A stretch of 51,526 nucleotides of DNA from CAYPZT01 sp964415435 (GTDB lineage Bacteria; Patescibacteriota; Microgenomatia; UBA1406; GWC2-37-13), in the NCBI GenBank assembly GCA_964415435.1, contig CAYPZT010000003.1, forward strand, positions 1 to 51,526, given 5' to 3'. Of the stretch, positions 49,104 through 51,526 are shown in pieces. The stretch's first letter is position 1, and every line of letters starts with the position of its first letter. Both the position numbers and the translations under genes were made by a program. Below the pieces are notes generated by a model that saw only the letters and a list, made by a program, of their open reading frames with translations, ran no database searches and was not told the origin of the DNA.

Positions 49104-49884
49104 TGAAGTCGATCCGGCATTTCGTGAAAGAGCACGGTTTATTTTTAAATGGATAGAGGACATAAAACCCCAGCGGGTACTTGATGCAGGCTGCGGCCGA
49201 GGGTTCTACACTCATGCGCTTACACAATTCTCATTCATACAATCAATTGATGGATTTGACCTGAAAGAAGAGTATCTTGAAAAGGCCCGGAAAAGTGTCG
49301 ACGATAAACGCGTCAGGTTACAGATAGGAAATATCTATGATCTTCCCTACAAGCCAGCTTCATTTGATGTAATCATTTTGTCTGAAGTGCTCGAACATGT
49401 TCCAGACGATATAAAGGCATTAGTTAAACTTCGGAAACTTCTTAAGCCTGGGGGCGTAATCCTTATCACTGTCCCCAACTACAACTTTCCATTTTTATGG
49501 GACCCTTTAAACTGGATTCTCATGAAATTCTTTAATACTCATGTGAATAAAAATATCTGGTGGCTAGCTGGTATCTGGGCTGATCACGAAAGACTCTATA
49601 CAAAAGAGCAACTTGAAAAAGTTGTGACAAAAAGCAAACTTTCTGTTGAGGAACTAAAGGAAGCGATACACTGGTGTTGGCCCTTCTCCCACTTTTTCCT
49701 CTATGGTATAGGTAAGAATATTGTTGAACGATTAAATGTAACGGAGTTCAGTCGTTTTGATGATCGGCCTAGACCACTCGCAAAAATCTTATCAACACTC
49801 TTCCGACTCCCCTCTACTCTATTTGATAAACATATCAAAACGAAAACCTCGATGAACCTTCTTTTATGTGCTAAAAAAGATTAA
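49072..49884 (+). CDS. Class I SAM-dependent methyltransferase
   Basis: A 270-residue Rossmann-fold methyltransferase. Motif I is VLDAGCGRGFYTHAL, the acidic SAM-ribose residue is in IDGFDLKEEYL, motif post-I is GNIYDLPYKPASFDVI, and SEVLEHVPDD with LKPGGVILITVPN completes it. The C-terminal region has helices and aromatic loops typical of glycan or lipid methyltransferases. ATG 49072 lies inside the GT4 gene; ATG 49087 is an alternative. The context suggests methylation of a surface sugar. The 3' end overlaps the GT-C gene by 4 bp. Confidence 0.9.
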   Translation: MKKNLMSLLDNEVDPAFRERARFIFKWIEDIKPQRVLDAGCGRGFYTHALTQFSFIQSIDGFDLKEEYLEKARKSVDDKRVRLQIGNIYDLPYKPASFDVIILSEVLEHVPDDIKALVKLRKLLKPGGVILITVPNYNFPFLWDPLNWILMKFFNTHVNKNIWWLAGIWADHERLYTKEQLEKVVTKSKLSVEELKEAIHWCWPFSHFFLYGIGKNIVERLNVTEFSRFDDRPRPLAKILSTLFRLPSTLFDKHIKTKTSMNLLLCAKKD

Positions 49885-51526
49885 ATCTTTTTGGAATTCT
49901 TGAAGATGAGCACTTTTGGATGATCATAGACACTAAAGGCTTCTTCCGCCCACTCATCGGGAAAGTCTATCGGGATACCAAGGTACCTAAAAGAAGGATA
50001 AGAAGTGAACTCAGCAACTTTTTTATATGAGGTTTTATCAGCAAGAAGATCCTTGTAAAATGTGCTCATTTGAGGATACTTTTTGGGAAGTGGAATGATG
50101 CTCCCCCATGCCCTATTGGAAGAAAGTACATAGTAATCGCCTCTTGCCAGTTCTTGATTTAACTCCTTCCATTTTTCTGCAGTATCTTGATCAAAGACTT
50201 TGAGAAGCACAATATTATAATTTTGAGAAACATTGTTCTCATATGATACGGGCAGTGCATCATCCCAGTACTCGCCAAAGATTATGCTTTGATGGGGTAC
50301 GTTTTTGTAAATCCACTCCGATGCCTGCAGTCGACTATGCGGATAGAAATAAATTGAGACAAATGCCATTGGCCAAACCAGTAAAAGTGGAATCAATACC
50401 CAGACCGCGGCAGGAATTTTTTTTAGAAACCACACTATACCAACACCTCCGAATAGTGCCAAAAATGGATATATAAAAATAAGGTACCTCATTGTTTGTA
50501 CAAACTGTAAAGACTGATAGGCTATGATAAAAAACACCCCGGTGCCAATCACAAGAAGCTCATGCCTTCTCTGCTTTAAGGCTACGCATACCATTCCGGT
50601 AAGAATAAATATAAACTGCACTATTCCAACACCAAAAACGCCAAGGTTAACAAGGGTGAAAAGAACGGGAGTTTTTGAGATCCACTGAATAGAAGGTGGA
50701 AACCAGCTATCCTTGCCATCAAATGATTTAAGACTTTTTATATTATCGATGAAGTTGGCGTTTACTGTTGGATTTAAAAGATTTCCTGCTTCAAAATAGT
50801 ATGGAGAGGCAAGTCGGATTGTCAGGTACGTGATGACGCAAAAAAGAATACCGAAAGGGAGCATCTGCCGAAAGGACACTTTCTTGATCGACTTGAATAG
50901 GTATAACTCATAAAGAATGAAAGGCAAACATAAAATTGCGTTGATCTTCGATCCTACTGCCAAACCGAAAAAAATCGCACTCGCTATTAAAAATCGCATC
51001 TTTCCGCTTCGTGAAAAGAAAACACTCGCAGTAAAAGACAGAAAAACAAAAGCACTCAGGAAAGCATCAACGGTAAAGAAATGACTTAGCTGAACAGGAA
51101 GAACCATTATGGCATAACAAAAAGCTGCCCACACCTTCGTATTTCTTGAAACAAAGGATTTCTTATCCCTCTCCCATACTTCGACCACCTTATAAATACA
51201 AAAAATAACCATCACATCCAGTAGAGCTGCTAACACTCTTCCTTGCAGGGTAAAGAGGTTGTAAGTATCGTTTTTAAGTACAACTGCAATGATCTTATTT
51301 AAAGTAAGCGGAAATAGTCCGTAGACAAAAAAGGGGAAGTTGCTGTTTGCCGGATTCAGTCCGGAAGTTTCAGGGTTAAGATAATCAGCGATATTTTTAG
51401 GCAGAGCAACTGCATTTCCCACCATGGTCAAGAACCGTTCATCAGGATGGAGATGGAGGTTGCTGTCCCAGTTTACCTGCTGCAGCCGCAGAAATAGTCC
51501 CAACAATATGATAATTAGGAGAAAGA
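49881..51526 (-). CDS. GT-C family membrane glycosyltransferase, start beyond window edge
   Basis: At least 545 residues with about 12 helices. The first loop WDSNLHLHPDERFLTMVG holds the Asp-Glu pair for GT-C catalysis, and HFFTVDAFLSAFVFL is the second loop. The tail after the last helix (about 150 residues) has NVPHQSIIFGEYWDDALP. The frame stays open to the window end and the first helix is incomplete; only TTG codons (51506) start it here, so the true start lies outside. It would transfer polyprenyl-linked sugar outside the membrane. Confidence 0.85.
   Translation of the reverse strand, partial: FLLIIILLGLFLRLQQVNWDSNLHLHPDERFLTMVGNAVALPKNIADYLNPETSGLNPANSNFPFFVYGLFPLTLNKIIAVVLKNDTYNLFTLQGRVLAALLDVMVIFCIYKVVEVWERDKKSFVSRNTKVWAAFCYAIMVLPVQLSHFFTVDAFLSAFVFLSFTASVFFSRSGKMRFLIASAIFFGLAVGSKINAILCLPFILYELYLFKSIKKVSFRQMLPFGILFCVITYLTIRLASPYYFEAGNLLNPTVNANFIDNIKSLKSFDGKDSWFPPSIQWISKTPVLFTLVNLGVFGVGIVQFIFILTGMVCVALKQRRHELLVIGTGVFFIIAYQSLQFVQTMRYLIFIYPFLALFGGVGIVWFLKKIPAAVWVLIPLLLVWPMAFVSIYFYPHSRLQASEWIYKNVPHQSIIFGEYWDDALPVSYENNVSQNYNIVLLKVFDQDTAEKWKELNQELARGDYYVLSSNRAWGSIIPLPKKYPQMSTFYKDLLADKTSYKKVAEFTSYPSFRYLGIPIDFPDEWAEEAFSVYDHPKVLIFKNSKKI

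Noticed and set aside
1..51526. Alternative genetic code with TGA as glycine
   Set aside because: Many genes end in TGA exactly where families normally end, for example at 882, 9076 and 22183, and reading through would join unrelated frames.

Overview
The window looks like a chromosome segment of a small-genome bacterium of the Candidate Phyla Radiation (Patescibacteria), probably of the Microgenomates type. This is inferred from gene content and architecture, because no rRNA or other decisive marker is present. Supporting signs are many multi-pass GT-C glycosyltransferases, a DUF2079 protein, a TrmB-type regulator, tight packing with 1-4 bp overlaps, many convergent gene overlaps, very few Shine-Dalgarno sites, and many genes whose -10 box sits only 5-9 nt before the ATG (apparent leaderless transcription). 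TGA is an ordinary stop codon, so the SR1/Gracilibacteria code is excluded. The three tRNA genes lack an encoded CCA.

Layout. 1-8684: cell-surface sugar genes (GT-C, GT2, GDP-mannose dehydratase, a flippase and another GT-C) around a compact serine pathway made of a SerC-like aminotransferase and a SerB-SerA fusion. 8702-10916: small exported or membrane proteins, including one with 12 cysteines, and an alpha/beta hydrolase. 10917-13004: an AT-rich island with a gene remnant and two overlapping unknown genes carrying HEPN-like Rx4H motifs, bracketed by an imperfect inverted repeat. 13086-13477: GIY-YIG gene and tRNA-Gly. 13502-21225: a second surface-sugar block (GT-C, a 35-residue zinc-finger ORF, nucleotidyltransferase, GalE, EamA transporter, GT2, DUF2079) read from a Xer recombinase gene. 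21302-25068: an arginine-deiminase-fold protein, tRNA-Leu, a three-gene ABC-2 exporter and tRNA-Ser. 25072-30495: NlpC/P60, uracil-DNA glycosylase, a HAD phosphatase and a small flavinylation module (RnfD/NqrB-like membrane protein, FMN-binding protein, ApbE) plus a peroxiredoxin. 30485-36497: fatty-acid desaturase, membrane proteins, a DEAD-box helicase with a structured leader, a DsbA-like oxidoreductase and a TrmB-like regulator. 36650-39120: Ddl and MurF for peptidoglycan. 39121-40166: a gene-free kilobase with hairpins, a recombination-site-like inverted repeat, five spacing-conserved 46-bp repeats and a DnaA box. 40167-47319: IMPase, YebC, TPR protein, LCP-like protein, Kef-type antiporter, DksA/TraR and Lgt. 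47410-51526: HAD, GT4, methyltransferase and another GT-C.

How the genes fit together. Most of the window builds and exports surface glycans: nucleotide-sugar supply (gmd, galE, nucleotidyltransferase), lipid-linked sugar synthesis (GT2), flipping (Wzx-like) and transfer outside the membrane (GT-C). Peptidoglycan, lipoprotein and disulfide functions complete the envelope. The parts most likely to be undescribed are the HEPN-like island at 11.0-13.0 kb and the repeat array at 39.66-40.02 kb.
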